Of a stretch of DNA of 64,000 nt, positions 36,528 through 44,525 are shown one piece after another. How positions within the stretch are numbered: position 1 is the stretch's first letter; each line of letters opens with the position of its first letter. The stretch is taken from the NCBI RefSeq assembly GCF_000760695.4, contig NZ_JHEG04000001.1, positions 9,430,341-9,494,340 on the forward strand, given 5' to 3'. The DNA comes from Tolypothrix bouteillei VB521301 (GTDB taxonomy: Bacteria > Cyanobacteriota > Cyanobacteriia > Cyanobacteriales > Nostocaceae). The translations under genes and the position numbers were made by a program. The notes under the pieces are model-generated. The model did no database searches. It saw only the letters and a program-made list of their open reading frames with translations, and had not been told where the DNA came from.

Positions 36528-37031
36528 CTAATCGAAGTAGAATAGCGTCACCAGTTTTCTTTGTTCTTCTGCTTCCTTACAAGTTTGCAGCAGAGTTCTA
36601 CTGTCGTGAAATGCAAAGCAGATGAGTTGCTGACAACGGGAGACAATCTCCTTGTTACATAAGTAACTTGCTTCTGCAAGAGACAGATGATTGTTGGTAG
36701 GATTTTCAACCAGATGCATCACCTGTTCTAGTTGCTGACGCGATTCTAAGGGTTGGCGTTCTAAGCTTTGAGGTAGAATCACCGTTAGCAAATTAGGATC
36801 AGCCCGCATTGCTCCCTTAATAGCAGCTGAATTAGTACCAGTAGCACCAGAAGTGATGATCCGATTGCCTGTTAAAACTAAGGCATAGCTCATCATCTCA
36901 ATAAGATTCTGATGGGTAATCGGCACATGACGAGATCCCAGCAACGCGATTCTTTTTGAACCTGTTTGCTGGATTGTCGCCAGTTCTAGCGCTAATGTAT
37001 CGACGTTAATAAGGTCTATTGACTGGCTCAA
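36528..37031 (-). CDS. Rossmann-fold (DprA/LOG-like) protein
   Basis: 167 residues with a Rossmann nucleotide-binding pattern: SKRIALLGSRHVPITH, RIITSGATGTNSAAIKGAM and LTVILPQSL. This resembles the SMF/DprA nucleotide domain, and cyanobacterial relatives are often called DNA recombination-mediator protein A, but it lacks the rest of DprA. It might instead be a LOG-type phosphoribohydrolase. The enzymatic role is not settled by sequence. Confidence 0.75.
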   Translation of the reverse strand: MSQSIDLINVDTLALELATIQQTGSKRIALLGSRHVPITHQNLIEMMSYALVLTGNRIITSGATGTNSAAIKGAMRADPNLLTVILPQSLERQPLESRQQLEQVMHLVENPTNNHLSLAEASYLCNKEIVSRCQQLICFAFHDSRTLLQTCKEAEEQRKLVTLFYFD

Positions 37032-37147
37032 AGATGAACAAATAGTAGATTAAACGACCAAGATATTTTAGCAGACAAGGGGAGTTTTCGGTTGAATATC
37101 TAGTGGAATAGGGGGATGGAGATATGGGCTGACGGGGAGATAATTCT

Positions 37148-37184
37148 TCCATGTCCCCCATGTCCCCCATGTCCCCCATGTCCC
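37148..37184. repeat. ATGTCCCCC tandem repeat
   Basis: Four units of CATGTCCCC(C) in the gap between two minus-strand genes. Confidence 0.75.
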
Positions 37185-37209
37185 AAATTCCTAATTCTCA
37201 ATCAATACC

Positions 37210-38304
37210 CTATTGCAGTGCTGCTGCAGGATTGAAATCTAACAGGGAAAGCAAACGCCCGATGTCAAAATGCTCTGCCATAAAATGGCGAATACACTGA
37301 ACTTTAATGGGCTCGTGAAGGCGCACATTACCAAAGGCGCTATTAATAATTTCCACAGTGGTAAGGGTATCCAAATCGACGGATAAAATTGGGATTTCTA
37401 ATTCTTCAGCGCGGTTGAGAATGAAGGCCGGAGGTGGTAGCTGTCCGGTGAGAATAAGGCAATGGGTGGAAGTCTCTAAAGCAGCTTGTTGAATTTCCAC
37501 ACGATCGCCCCCTGTAACAACTGCCATATTCCGGCGCATGTTAAAATACTTTACGGCAGCATTGACATTCATCGCGCCGATTGCAAGGCTTTCTACCATT
37601 AAATCTAGGCGATCGCTACGACACAAAACTTCTGCGTTTAACTGGTGTGCCAGTTCGCGGACACTCACACTGCGTAATAATTCGCTTTTTGGCAACAGAC
37701 CGAGAACGGGAATACCTTGTTGTTCCAAAAAAGAGCGCATGGTCGTGTTAACGACTGACAGTTGGTCTGTGGGTATATCGTTAATGACAACACCAATCAA
37801 GCGATCGCCAATCAGCTGCTTGGCGGAAATCAATGGTTCGACGGAAAGTAGAGACTTATAACGAGCTACTAACAGGACAGATGCATCTACAGCGTCTGCC
37901 ACTTGTAGCAAAGACAAATTAAACAAAGTTCCTTCTTCTAAATTTCCCGGTCCTTCAAGTAACACCAAATCACCCAGTTGCATCTGTGAATATTGCTGCA
38001 CCAAAGATTTTTGATAATCTGTTTTATCGAACCCTTGCAGGCACTTTTGCACAGTCATTTCATCTAAGCTCAGCATGGTAGGCGCAATCCGGTTTTCCGG
38101 TAAATTAAGGCTGGTTTTAATGAACTGAACATCTTCCTCAAGTAAACTGTCTGAGGATTTGTTCCAACAGGTCCCTAATGGTTTACCGTAAGCAATATCA
38201 AGCCCTTTTTGCTGTAGTTGATAAGATAAACCGAGAATTGTTGCAGATTTACCGCAGTAAGCCTCTGTAGATCCAATCAACAAATATTTAGTGGACTTTG
38301 GCAC
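37210..38304 (-). CDS. BioD-like/DRTGG protein (phosphotransacetylase-family N-terminal type)
   Basis: 364 residues. The N-terminal P-loop domain (about 5-215) of the BioD/AAA_26 type has KYLLIGSTEAYCGKSATILG with a Walker-like AYCGKSA. The C-terminal DRTGG domain (about 225-340) contains VVTGGDRVEIQQAAL. This pair forms the N-terminal regulatory region of some phosphate acetyltransferases, and stand-alone versions are annotated as phosphotransacetylase-family although the catalytic Pta domain is missing. A role in acetyl-phosphate metabolism is therefore unproven. Confidence 0.82.
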   Translation of the reverse strand: MPKSTKYLLIGSTEAYCGKSATILGLSYQLQQKGLDIAYGKPLGTCWNKSSDSLLEEDVQFIKTSLNLPENRIAPTMLSLDEMTVQKCLQGFDKTDYQKSLVQQYSQMQLGDLVLLEGPGNLEEGTLFNLSLLQVADAVDASVLLVARYKSLLSVEPLISAKQLIGDRLIGVVINDIPTDQLSVVNTTMRSFLEQQGIPVLGLLPKSELLRSVSVRELAHQLNAEVLCRSDRLDLMVESLAIGAMNVNAAVKYFNMRRNMAVVTGGDRVEIQQAALETSTHCLILTGQLPPPAFILNRAEELEIPILSVDLDTLTTVEIINSAFGNVRLHEPIKVQCIRHFMAEHFDIGRLLSLLDFNPAAALQ

Positions 38305-38604
38305 GTATGCACTCCTAGTTTCAAACGTTAATTAGCTTTCAGCACTCTTGCATATGCGAGTAGCGGAAACTCTACGCAAATGGCAGTCAGGTTAATTTTT
38401 GCTAAAAGCAGATGGCTAATTGCTGATGGCTTTTCACAACTTAGCTAGGTCTTCCTAATTTTAGGTCTAACTTTGCTATCTTTGATTAGTAACACTTTGC
38501 TAAAAACCTCGAAAAAAGAAGTGACGTTTTAAAAGTACCTTTATTGCATTCTGGCACATTCCCAGAGATACTGCTTGAAATAGGGGTTAGGAGGTTAAGG
38601 GCTT
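38305..38604. other. Intergenic region, no gene seen
   Basis: 300 bp, AT-rich; contains short AGCAGATGGCTAATTGCTGATGG repeats (cited in part) near 38405-38430. No RNA gene recognised. Confidence 0.5.
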
Positions 38605-38982
38605 TTAATCTTCTATACGCAGCAACTTCCGGTAGAAGGTTTGGGAAAAATCTGTCGTGCGGTAGCGTTTATAGTTTTCTAAAAGCTCGATTAAAAAAAC
38701 AATAAACTCAAAGCTTGCCATCATCACTTCGTAGCTGAGTTCGGCATTACCGTCAAACTGGACTCGACAGCGAGTTAAGTCTGAAGGCAAGGTAGCAACA
38801 TTCCAAGTCGCAACAAAGGGAATATTGTCACTGCCTTCTATCTTGCGGTGACCTTCCAAAACACCCTTTTGGTAAAGACCAATTGCAAAAGGCAAGTAAT
38901 TCCGCTTGTTATTACCTTGAATGTAAGGCAGGTAAACACTTGCTTGTTGCTGAGTGGCGGGCTGGAGTTGATCGATAGACAT
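38605..38982 (-). CDS. ebsA: EbsA-like type IV pilus biogenesis protein
   Basis: 125 residues from MSIDQLQPATQQQASVYLPY. Recognised from memory as the cyanobacterial EbsA family, which is required for type IV pilus assembly, DNA uptake and biofilm self-suppression in Synechococcus. Family-like segments are PYIQGNNKRNYLPFAI, PFVATWNVATLPSDLTRC and VQFDGNAELSYEVMMASFEF. No membrane segment. The frame runs 22 residues further upstream, but the conserved start at 38982 is preferred. No other pilus gene is in this window. Confidence 0.65.
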   Translation of the reverse strand: MSIDQLQPATQQQASVYLPYIQGNNKRNYLPFAIGLYQKGVLEGHRKIEGSDNIPFVATWNVATLPSDLTRCRVQFDGNAELSYEVMMASFEFIVFLIELLENYKRYRTTDFSQTFYRKLLRIED

Positions 38983-39383
38983 ACTCTGAATATTCCTAAT
39001 GTTAAATTGACAACTAGATATATTAACGGCTGACAATAGTATTCCCAAAAATCAGTGACCAGTCATCACCTGAGTGACAACCACGCGATTGCTAACCGGG
39101 ATTGAGTATTAGGCTTTGCCCCCATTCCTCGCTTTCTACTACCAATCATCATTTTTTGCTAAGAAATATGACAATGTCGGGTACAATAGGTCTGCACTGG
39201 CTTTTATTGGAGCTGGGAAACACTCAGGCTTCTAAGGGTATTGTGTAAACCCCATAGCTGTTGAAAAATACCACCAATCTCAAGGTAAGCTCAAAGTATG
39301 TAGAGGTTGCACATTCTGGAGTAACCTGATTCCCAACTTCTTGATGGGTGTAAATAAATACTGTTGCTGAAACCAAGTTACCT
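38983..39383. other. Divergent region between ebsA and the glycolipid synthase gene
   Basis: About 400 bp, no ORF of note. It must contain both promoters. I checked for tRNA, SRP and tmRNA motifs and saw none. Confidence 0.5.
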
Positions 39384-40832
39384 ATGCCAGCGAATTCCTG
39401 GCCCGAAAACGATCCTTATAACGAACTCGATCCGCTTAACTCCTCCGAAGATTTGAGCGGCGATTTGCGCTATTCAAACTTCTCCTTGCTTGCTGACCTA
39501 TCAGTATCAGAAGAGTCAGTGGATGAAACATCGCCTTCTATGTCTCATCCATCCCGGTTTCGAGGTCGCAGACGCAAAGCTGCTCTAGTTTTAACGATAG
39601 TCTGGAGCGGTACGATCGCCCTGCATTTAGTTTCTTGGGGTACTTTGTTTGTTCTGGGATTAACAACAATCTTAGGCATTCATACCCTAGTAGCAGTATT
39701 TGCTAGACCCAAAAAACGTTTGGAAGAAATGCAAGGGGATTGGCCTGTAGTATCCGTTTTAGTGGCTGCTAAAAATGAAGAAGCGGTTATAGACCGATTA
39801 GTCAAAAACCTGTGTAGTTTAGAATATCCAGAAGAACGATACGAAGTCTGGATTATTGACGATAACAGTACGGACAAAACACCCCACGTACTGGCAACTT
39901 TAGCCCAAGAGTACGACCAACTCAAGGTTTTGCGGCGAGAACCAGATGCGGGGGGAGGAAAATCGGGTGCCTTAAATCAGGTTTTACCTCTGACTAAAGG
40001 AGAAATAGTGGCGGTGTTTGACGCGGATGCCCAAGTGTCGTCAGACCTACTACTGCGCGTCATACCTTTATTTGAAAAAGAAAATTTAGGTGCGGTACAG
40101 GTAAGAAAAGTTATTGCCAATGCTGCAGAGAATTTCTGGACAAAAGGTCAAGCAGCAGAAATGGCACTTGATGCCCACATGCAGCAGCAAAGAATTGCTA
40201 CAGGTGGTATCGGGGAACTGCGTGGAAACGGTCAATTTGTTCGGCGAGAAGCCCTACTGAGTTGTGGCGGTTGGAATGAGGAAACAATCACCGATGACTT
40301 AGATTTGACGTTTCGCTTGCATCTTGATGACTGGGATATTGAATGTGTTTTCAACCCAACGGTAGAAGAAGAGGGTGTCACAAATGCGATCGCACTTTGG
40401 CATCAGCGCAATCGTTGGGCTGAAGGTGGATACCAACGGTATTTGGATTATTGGGATCTCATTCTCAGAAACCGTATGGGAACACGCAAAACCTGGGATT
40501 TATTGATGTATATGCTGTTACAGTACATATTACCTACAGCAGCAGTACCAGATTTATTGATGGCAATAGCAAGGCATCGTCCACCAATTTTAAGCCCCGT
40601 TACAGGCTTGACAGTCACGATGTCAATAACAGGGATGTTTGTAGGTTTAAGGCGCATACGCAAGGACAAGGAATTTAAAATTTCTACAACCCTTCTACTC
40701 ATGCTTGAGACCCTACGCGGTACGTTGTATATGTTCCATTGGCTTGTGGTCATGAGTACTGCTACTGCCCGTATGTCAGTACGACCAAAGCGTTTGAAAT
40801 GGGTAAAGACGGTACATCAGGGGAAGAGTTAA
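39384..40832 (+). CDS. mgdA: Beta-monoglucosyldiacylglycerol synthase (GT2)
   Basis: A 482-residue membrane GT2 enzyme that moves glucose from UDP-glucose to diacylglycerol, the first step of cyanobacterial galactolipid synthesis (glucolipid is later epimerised). The N-terminus MPANSWPEND and the segment RGRRRKAALVLTIVWSG match my memory of this family. GT2 motifs: DD159-160, DAD 213-215, DDLD 304-307 and QRNRW 341-345. Two N-terminal membrane helices (about 65-105) and several near residues 365-450 anchor it. The product is essential for thylakoid lipid. Followed by a heptamer cassette. Confidence 0.88.
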   Translation: MPANSWPENDPYNELDPLNSSEDLSGDLRYSNFSLLADLSVSEESVDETSPSMSHPSRFRGRRRKAALVLTIVWSGTIALHLVSWGTLFVLGLTTILGIHTLVAVFARPKKRLEEMQGDWPVVSVLVAAKNEEAVIDRLVKNLCSLEYPEERYEVWIIDDNSTDKTPHVLATLAQEYDQLKVLRREPDAGGGKSGALNQVLPLTKGEIVAVFDADAQVSSDLLLRVIPLFEKENLGAVQVRKVIANAAENFWTKGQAAEMALDAHMQQQRIATGGIGELRGNGQFVRREALLSCGGWNEETITDDLDLTFRLHLDDWDIECVFNPTVEEEGVTNAIALWHQRNRWAEGGYQRYLDYWDLILRNRMGTRKTWDLLMYMLLQYILPTAAVPDLLMAIARHRPPILSPVTGLTVTMSITGMFVGLRRIRKDKEFKISTTLLLMLETLRGTLYMFHWLVVMSTATARMSVRPKRLKWVKTVHQGKS

Positions 40833-41070
40833 TGGCTAATGGCTAATGGCTAATGGCTAATAGCTAATGGCTAATGGTTAATAGCTATTAGCCCTATCTC
40901 CTTACGGAGACGCTAAGCGCAAAGCGCACGCTCCGCGATGCCTTTGGGCTATGCCCGTAAGGGCTAGCCAGGGCGCGGGAAACCCGCCTATGGCAATGAG
41001 CGTGCCACGCTGCGCTATCAGCGCTGGTCTTACCATTAGCCATTAGCCATTAGCTATTAGCTATTAGCTA
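40829..41070. repeat. Heptamer-flanked repeat cassette, copy 2
   Basis: TAATGGC heptamers (about 40829-40891) and the inverted CATTAGC heptamers (about 41032-41070) bracket a 140-bp core. The core shares CCCTATCTC(C)TTACGGAGA and GGGCGCGGGAAACCCGCCTA with copy 1 at 26113-26271. The arms here are inverted and could form a long hairpin; the dnaX stop codon (41068-41070) is provided by the last heptamer. Confidence 0.85.
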
Positions 41071-43020
41071 AAACTCATCATCAACTTCTGATTCATCATC
41101 CCACTGAGATAAAGGACCTAAATCGCGTAGTTCAGTATCATCTGTCAATCTAATGACTTCTCCATCAAAAAATTGAGCTAACCGTTGAGCGGCAATCGCT
41201 CCTTCATCTGTTTCCCAAGGTGTTATGGAAACTGGAGGTGGATTTGAGGCTTGGGGTGGAGGAATATTTTGCGCGGTTTTTGCATTTGTCACCGATTCCG
41301 TTTTTGGAGTCGGTGTTTTGTTTGGTTGAATGGTTTGGGAGGGTGGTGTATCTGGTGCAGTGGGTGTGGGAGGCTCAGGAGATGGGGAAGTGGGGGGTGA
41401 TTTGTGACTGACAGGGGGAGGAGAAGATGCTGTTGGCTTTTTTGAAGAAGAGGAAGTTTGAGATGGGGTAGAAGTTGAGGACGTTGCTATTTCTATGTTG
41501 ACCTGGATATCTGTGTTAAAAGTTACTTTAAAAGCATCTGAAATTTTAGGTTTATCTGCTTGTATTTTCTGATACCAAGCTTGTTTGATCGCAACGCGTG
41601 CTGAAGTTCCATCAAATTCTATGAGATGGCACATTTGACGCAATATCTCTCGTCTTGAAATAGGTTGAAGGTTCGCGAGGACTTGCTGCCACACTTGATT
41701 GATATCGTATTCTGTCTCTCCTACTGTTTGGGGTTCATGGGATGAGGTATGGGCAGATTGGGGGGTTGCGGGATTGGCTGATGGAGGGGGTGCGGGATTG
41801 GCTGATGGAGGGGGTGCGGGATTGGCTGCTGGAGGGGGTGCGGGATTGGCTGATGGGGTTGGGGTTATGATTCTAGCAGTGGGTGTATATCCTCTACCAT
41901 TTTGCTGAGGTATTTGTTGCGTTCCAAGATTTGCTGAGGGTAACAATCCTAGTAATGTTACCTCTAACCACAAACGTGGTTGGGTAGTGTTTTTGAGTTG
42001 TACTTCAGTGGTTCGCAAGAGTTGCTGTGCTGCTAAGATTGTTCCTATTTCAAATTCTTGGGCAAAATCAATCAGTGCTTGCCACGTTTGAGGGGTACAA
42101 GTCACTAGATCTTCACGATTTGGTGCCGTTTTGGCAATCAATAAATCTCGGTAAAATGCGGCAAGGTTTTGCAGAACAATTAAGGGTTCTCGACCTCGAT
42201 CTAGAATTTTACGTGTATAATCTAGAACTGCTTCGGGGTTGTTGGATGCGATCGCATTCAGTAAATACAATAAATCCCATTCGCTAACTGAACCAACTAA
42301 ATCCCAAACTCGTTCGGGGGTAATTTCACCAGTTAACAAGCTTAACTGGTCGAGGAGGCTTTCGGCGTCCCGCAGCCCTCCTTGGGAAATTTGAGCTATC
42401 AACGTGACGGATTCTGGAGAAATATTAATTTTTTCTTGATAGGCGATGTGGTTCAAATGCTTTTCCATCGCCTCTAAATTGATTCTCCGAAAGTCAAATC
42501 GCTGACATCGGGAAATGATTGTTGGTAATACCCGTTGTGGATCGGTTGTTGCAAGGACAAAGACAACGTGTTTGGGTGGCTCTTCTAGTGTCTTCAGTAG
42601 CGCATTGAACGCTGCAGTACTGAGCATATGACACTCATCAATCGCATAAACTTTATAGCGGCACTGAACTGGGGCGAATTGTGCCTTTTCTATCATATCT
42701 CTGACATTTTCGACACCAGTGTTGCTGGCGGCGTCTATTTCAATGACATCTAAAGAATACCCTTTGGTGATTCCTTGACAAATATTGCAGACCCCACATG
42801 GCTCGGCTGTGGGTTTGTCAGTCTTAAGACAATTGAGAGATTTTGCCAAAATCCGGGCGCTGGAAGTTTTTCCAGTCCCTCTAGGTCCGGTAAATAAGTA
42901 AGCAGGGGCAATTTTAGCTGCACGAATGGCGTTGGTTAGGGTGGTGGTGATTGCTTCTTGCCCTACCAATTCAGCAAAACTCTTTGGGCGATACTTATGG
43001 TGCAGCGGTTCGTAGGACAT
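41068..43020 (-). CDS. dnaX: DNA polymerase III gamma/tau subunit
   Basis: A 650-residue clamp-loader ATPase. AAA+ core: Walker A GPRGTGKTS (about 45-53), zinc module CGVCNICQG, Walker B IDECHMLST, sensor LATTDPQRVLPTI. A tau-type region follows with a Pro/Ala-rich stretch that includes NPAPPPSA octapeptide repeats, then a second Ser/Pro-rich linker (TSSSSKKPTASSPPP) and an acidic tail ending ESEVDDEF. No intein interrupts the gene, unlike some cyanobacterial dnaX genes that carry one. The stop codon is inside a heptamer repeat. Confidence 0.96.
   Translation of the reverse strand: MSYEPLHHKYRPKSFAELVGQEAITTTLTNAIRAAKIAPAYLFTGPRGTGKTSSARILAKSLNCLKTDKPTAEPCGVCNICQGITKGYSLDVIEIDAASNTGVENVRDMIEKAQFAPVQCRYKVYAIDECHMLSTAAFNALLKTLEEPPKHVVFVLATTDPQRVLPTIISRCQRFDFRRINLEAMEKHLNHIAYQEKINISPESVTLIAQISQGGLRDAESLLDQLSLLTGEITPERVWDLVGSVSEWDLLYLLNAIASNNPEAVLDYTRKILDRGREPLIVLQNLAAFYRDLLIAKTAPNREDLVTCTPQTWQALIDFAQEFEIGTILAAQQLLRTTEVQLKNTTQPRLWLEVTLLGLLPSANLGTQQIPQQNGRGYTPTARIITPTPSANPAPPPAANPAPPPSANPAPPPSANPATPQSAHTSSHEPQTVGETEYDINQVWQQVLANLQPISRREILRQMCHLIEFDGTSARVAIKQAWYQKIQADKPKISDAFKVTFNTDIQVNIEIATSSTSTPSQTSSSSKKPTASSPPPVSHKSPPTSPSPEPPTPTAPDTPPSQTIQPNKTPTPKTESVTNAKTAQNIPPPQASNPPPVSITPWETDEGAIAAQRLAQFFDGEVIRLTDDTELRDLGPLSQWDDESEVDDEF
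41767..41862. repeat. 24-bp tandem repeat x4 in dnaX linker
   Basis: Four units of TGCGGGATTGGCTGATGGAG... (24 bp each, last one diverged) encode the octapeptide NPAPPPSA in the gamma/tau linker. In-frame, hence tolerated. Confidence 0.92.
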
Positions 43021-43427
43021 GGATTTGCAATGTCTATGCCTTGTTTGTTAATACAGACGAGTAACACCCAATAGAGTTTGGGATGGACAAATTTATTTAC
43101 AGCCTCACTGTATACCGCACTCTCGGTGGAGGTTGGTTCGTGAAGCCGTCACAACATTTTAAATGTATAAACTCAAGTTAGTACACAAAAGTTTTGCTTA
43201 TAGTACAAGTATACCATATTGCTGTAAGACTGAAAAGAAAAAACCTGTAAATGTTTTTCATTGGACGATCGCAGCCATTAGGCAAATGGGCATTGAGTAA
43301 ATCGAAGAGTGGTTATTAAATGAGATATCGTTATTAAACGAGTCAGCGTAAGGAGTTCAGCTAGTAAACGCGTAGCTGCTTTCTCTATACATCGCTACAA
43401 TCTTAGGGTAACCACCAACACTTATGG
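43021..43427. other. Upstream region of the CHAT-associated gene and dnaX
   Basis: 407 bp without a gene, holding divergent promoters. It includes two 13-bp direct repeats GTTATTAAATGAG (43312-43324) and GTTATTAAACGAG (43330-43342), 18 bp apart start to start, close to the promoter of the 233-residue gene. Confidence 0.5.
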
Positions 43428-44129
43428 GTGCGGGAGATGTTCAATCGGCTAGTTCAGTTCTTTAAAAAGTTATTTCAACGCTTATTTGGCGGGAAACACA
43501 CACCAGCCGAAGTAGAGACTCATGCTCAAAAACAGCCACCTCCACCCCTGACAGATACAGATTTGGAATTTCTCTTTACTCAGCTACTAGAAGGTGTCCA
43601 TCAAGCTCGAGGGCAAGCCTGGGCTCAAAAATGGCTGCATAATATTGAACACCGCGTTCCAACTGAGCGTTGGGTGGAGTGGTTACAACGCTTTGGTGAG
43701 AAATTGCTAGCATCACCTTCACCTAACAACGAGTTAGCTTCCCGAATGATACAACTAGGAGAGTCAGAAGTTGGAGCCGTTGGAGATCTTGCTTATGATA
43801 TTGGAATGAATTTGTTAACGCGCAACTCTGGCGAGCCCATCTGGGAATATGACGGGCAGGATGCTGTTAGCCAAAATTCTGTAGAATCTACTCAAACCTC
43901 AACGGAAAATAAAGATGTGTCTGAAGATGGAGAAAATTTACCTGAAGGTGAATATCAAGCTGTTACGTTAGACCAACTGCTAGAAATGTTACAACAGGAT
44001 GAAAATCTCCGCCAACAAATTGCCCAGCAATTAGGAACTCAAACAGACGATCCAGAGGTTATTATCCAAGAATTGTTAAATCAATTTCAGGCATCTGCTC
44101 AATCTAATACAAATCAAGCAGAAGCATAA
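43428..44129 (+). CDS. Stand-alone N-terminal module of the neighbouring TPR-CHAT protein
   Basis: 233 residues, family not recognised. Residues 1-24 (FNRLVQFFKKLFQRLFGGK) form a basic aromatic amphipathic helix, suited to lying on a membrane. Residues about 41-144 match residues 40-143 of the TPR-CHAT protein downstream: 65 of 104 identical by my manual alignment. A Ser/Glu-rich linker follows, then a short helical module LDQLLEMLQQDENLRQQIAQ that also has a counterpart in the larger protein (LDELLVRLEQSTNLVQQLAT). It lacks TPRs and the protease domain. An adaptor, regulator or decoy for the larger protein is a reasonable inference. 396 bp separates the two genes. Confidence 0.75.
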   Translation: MREMFNRLVQFFKKLFQRLFGGKHTPAEVETHAQKQPPPPLTDTDLEFLFTQLLEGVHQARGQAWAQKWLHNIEHRVPTERWVEWLQRFGEKLLASPSPNNELASRMIQLGESEVGAVGDLAYDIGMNLLTRNSGEPIWEYDGQDAVSQNSVESTQTSTENKDVSEDGENLPEGEYQAVTLDQLLEMLQQDENLRQQIAQQLGTQTDDPEVIIQELLNQFQASAQSNTNQAEA

Positions 44130-44525
44130 TTTCATACCACTCCTTCTAACAGAAACTCATGCACCATCAGACGAAGAGCAATTCCAGGGACATAAAAAAA
44201 TAACACATTTGTTGCTTTCTTAACAAGAATTATGTCCTTTATGACGTAAGATTGTAAGTTCGTGGTATTGCTGTAACAAAAAAGTATTGAACTTCTAACA
44301 CGTGAGTTCAGAACTAAGAAGGTAGAGGGCTGAAGCCGCAAAAGCTGGTAAAACAAGTTTTTCCAGATTTTTCAAGGGTAGTCTATTTATGTCATGCCAT
44401 ACTAGTACTGGTTAGTAGGCAAAAAAACACTAAAAATTATGGAATTTCAATGATTTTTTACTTAACTCAGAACTCTTTTAACACCGCTATAAGTTTATAA
44501 TGAGAAACACCCAAGAGTCCCCGAA
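44130..44525. other. Gap between the two CHAT-locus genes
   Basis: AT-rich 396 bp without an ORF of note. No terminator was recognised. Probably contains the promoter of the TPR-CHAT gene (TATAATGAG near 44498). Confidence 0.45.

Noticed and set aside
38983..39383. tmRNA, SRP RNA or 6S RNA in the ebsA-mgdA gap
   Set aside because: None of the conserved loop sequences of these RNAs was seen.
41068..43020. Possible intein in dnaX
   Set aside because: The AAA+ core reads through without an inserted splicing domain.
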